A stretch of 64,000 nt of DNA from Methylococcus capsulatus str. Texas = ATCC 19069 (GTDB lineage: Bacteria > Pseudomonadota > Gammaproteobacteria > Methylococcales > Methylococcaceae). The notes under the pieces are model-generated. The model was not told the DNA's origin and ran no database searches. It saw only the letters and a program-made list of their open reading frames with translations. The stretch spans positions 186,001 to 250,000 of the forward strand of contig NZ_AUKJ01000016.1 of the NCBI RefSeq assembly GCF_000424685.1, given 5' to 3'. The translations under genes and the position numbers were made by a program. Every line of letters begins with the position of its first letter. Position 1 is the first letter of the stretch. This document shows, one piece after another, positions 62,569 to 64,000 of the stretch.

Positions 62569-64000
62569 TCAGTCGCTTAACAAATTCCGCAGCTGCGCCA
62601 GTGAGGCGCGGCCGCGTTCGCGCTTGGTTTCGGGATCGAGCGGCTGGCGGTCGGGCCATTCGAGGTCTTCCTGCGGCAGTTCGGCGAGAAAGCGGCTGGG
62701 CTCGCAGCCGATCATTTCGCCGTAACGCTTCCGGTGGCTGCAGTAGCTCAGGGTGAGGTCGCGGCGGGCGCGGGTGATGCCGACGTAGGCGAGGCGGCGC
62801 TCTTCTTCGATGTTGTCCTCGTCGATGCTGGTTTGGTGGGGGAGGAGATTTTCCTCCATGCCGACCAGGTAGACATAGGGAAATTCCAGCCCCTTGGCGG
62901 CGTGCAGGGTCATGAGGCTGACCCGGTCGCCGGTGTCGTCTTCCTGGTTGCGGTCCAGTACGTCGAGCAGCGTGGCCTTGGCCACGGTTTCGGCCAGGCT
63001 GCGGTTTTCGCCGTCTTTTTCGGCGATGCGCCGGAGCCAGTCGAGCAGTTCGCGCACGTTGCCGAATTTGCGCTCGGCGGCCTTGGCGTCACTGCTGTTT
63101 TCCCGCACCCAGTTTTCGTAACCGATCGTGCCGAGAAAATCGTCGATGATCTTGAAGACGTCTCCGCGTGTGGTGCGGTCGGCGGTATCGGCGATGTGCT
63201 CCCCGAAGCGGCGCAGGCGCTGGACGGCGTTGGCCGGAAGGGATTGTTCCAGGCCCAGTTCGAAGCAGGCGGCGTACAGGCTGATATGACGGCGGTTGGC
63301 GTACTGGCCGAGTTTTTCCAGAGTGGTGGGGCCGATCTCGCGGCGCGGGACGTTGACGATGCGCAGGAAGGCGGCGTCGTCGTCCGGATTCACCAGCAGG
63401 CGCAGGTAGGCCATGACGTCCTTGACCTCCGTGTAGCCGAAGAAGGACGTGCCGCCGCTGATGTGATACGGCACGCTGAATTCCCGCAGCGCGCGCTCGA
63501 ACAGCCGCGACTGGTGGTTGCCGCGGTAGAGAATGGCGTAGTCGGCGAAGCGGGTGTTGTGGCGGAATTTGTGATGCACGATATCGGCGGCGATCTGGCG
63601 TGCTTCGGCGATTTCGTCGCGGTGCCTGAGCACCCGGATCGGGTCGCCTTGGCCCATGGCGCTCCACAGTTTCTTTTCGAAAATGTGCGGATTGTTGCCG
63701 ATGAGCTGGTTGGCGGCCTTGAGGATGCGTCCCATGGAGCGGTAATTCTGTTCGAGCTTGATGACCTTGAGGCGGGGGAAGTCGTTGCGGAGCTGGGCCA
63801 GGTTTTCCGGCTGGGCACCGCGCCAGGCATAGATGGACTGGTCGTCGTCGCCGACCACGGTGAACTTGCCCAAGGTGCCGGTGAGCAGCTTGATGAGTTC
63901 GTACTGGGTCTGGTTGGTGTCCTGGTATTCGTCGACCAGCAGGTAACGGATCTGGTTGCGCCATTTGTCCAGTACCTCCGGGTGCCGCTGGAACAGCATC
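62569..64000 (-). CDS. rep: Rep/UvrD-type superfamily 1 DNA helicase, C-terminal part
   Basis: The gene runs off the window; 476 codons of the C-terminal part are visible. Motifs present are [10 protein letters not shown] (II), [15 protein letters not shown] (III), LEQNYRS (IV), [21 protein letters not shown] (V) and [21 protein letters not shown] (VI). The C-terminal sequence matches Rep more than UvrD ([23 protein letters not shown]-like, here [24 protein letters not shown]). Rep is a 3'-5' helicase that helps forks pass obstacles. The N-terminal motif I region lies outside the window. Confidence 0.93.
   Translation of the reverse strand, partial: MLFQRHPEVLDKWRNQIRYLLVDEYQDTNQTQYELIKLLTGTLGKFTVVGDDDQSIYAWRGAQPENLAQLRNDFPRLKVIKLEQNYRSMGRILKAANQLIGNNPHIFEKKLWSAMGQGDPIRVLRHRDEIAEARQIAADIVHHKFRHNTRFADYAILYRGNHQSRLFERALREFSVPYHISGGTSFFGYTEVKDVMAYLRLLVNPDDDAAFLRIVNVPRREIGPTTLEKLGQYANRRHISLYAACFELGLEQSLPANAVQRLRRFGEHIADTADRTTRGDVFKIIDDFLGTIGYENWVRENSSDAKAAERKFGNVRELLDWLRRIAEKDGENRSLAETVAKATLLDVLDRNQEDDTGDRVSLMTLHAAKGLEFPYVYLVGMEENLLPHQTSIDEDNIEEERRLAYVGITRARRDLTLSYCSHRKRYGEMIGCEPSRFLAELPQEDLEWPDRQPLDPETKRERGRASLAQLRNLLSD

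Overview
The window is GC-rich DNA of gammaproteobacterial character. The density of c-type cytochromes, including 9-, 11- and 21-heme proteins, the copper-type genes (CopC), a TonB-dependent receptor and a lexA-imuA-imuB-dnaE2 cassette resemble a Methylococcaceae-type methanotroph such as Methylococcus. No methane monooxygenase gene is present, so that assignment is an inference. Coding density is high, and I found no rRNA operon, CRISPR array, intact insertion sequence or prophage.

Layout, left to right. 1-7.3 kb: the end of a GtrA-like gene and a polyprenyl-phosphate glycosyltransferase converge on a minus-strand operon of a 21-heme cytochrome, an 11-heme cytochrome, a large outer-membrane beta-barrel and a GT39-type membrane mannosyltransferase. 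This looks like an extracellular electron conduit with a linked surface-glycosylation enzyme. 7.4-18 kb: a lipoprotein, a PhoA-family alkaline phosphatase, rnpB (RNase P RNA), an SDR, two small cytochromes c (one fused to a second domain), an Slp-like lipoprotein, YjbQ, LOG, a TonB-dependent receptor and two small exported proteins. 18.7-26 kb: an eight-gene minus-strand operon (beta-propeller, CopC, two unknown exported proteins, an ABC ATPase, an FtsX-type permease, an unusual ZnuA-like binding protein, a small membrane protein), a candidate metal-delivery system.

26.9-32.8 kb: SOS mutagenesis operon lexA-imuA-imuB-dnaE2 behind a near-consensus LexA box. The dnaE2 frame carries an in-frame palindromic repeat. 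32.8-41 kb: a small exported protein with a terminated leader, a Uma2-family protein, a large vanadium-haloperoxidase-like protein with a cysteine-rich N-terminus, a hairpin-rich gene-free stretch and a 1062-residue nine-heme cytochrome. 41-51.3 kb: an AraC/GyrI regulator, BrkB-like protein, MoaB and a sulfide:quinone-type oxidoreductase, divergent from a TolC-MFP-RND efflux operon with a palindrome between them.

51.3-58.4 kb: a CSD-DUF1294 protein, then two consecutive exported proteins that each carry two pepsin-type DTG motifs, a gamma-glutamyltransferase and a POT-family peptide transporter on the opposite strand. Together they read as a candidate peptide breakdown and uptake locus, and this is the least conventional locus in the window. 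58.4-64 kb: an SUMF1-fold protein with three small envelope proteins, a decayed IS3-type transposase, tRNA-Pro(GGG), tRNA-Arg(CCG) and the C-terminal part of a Rep-type helicase that runs off the window.
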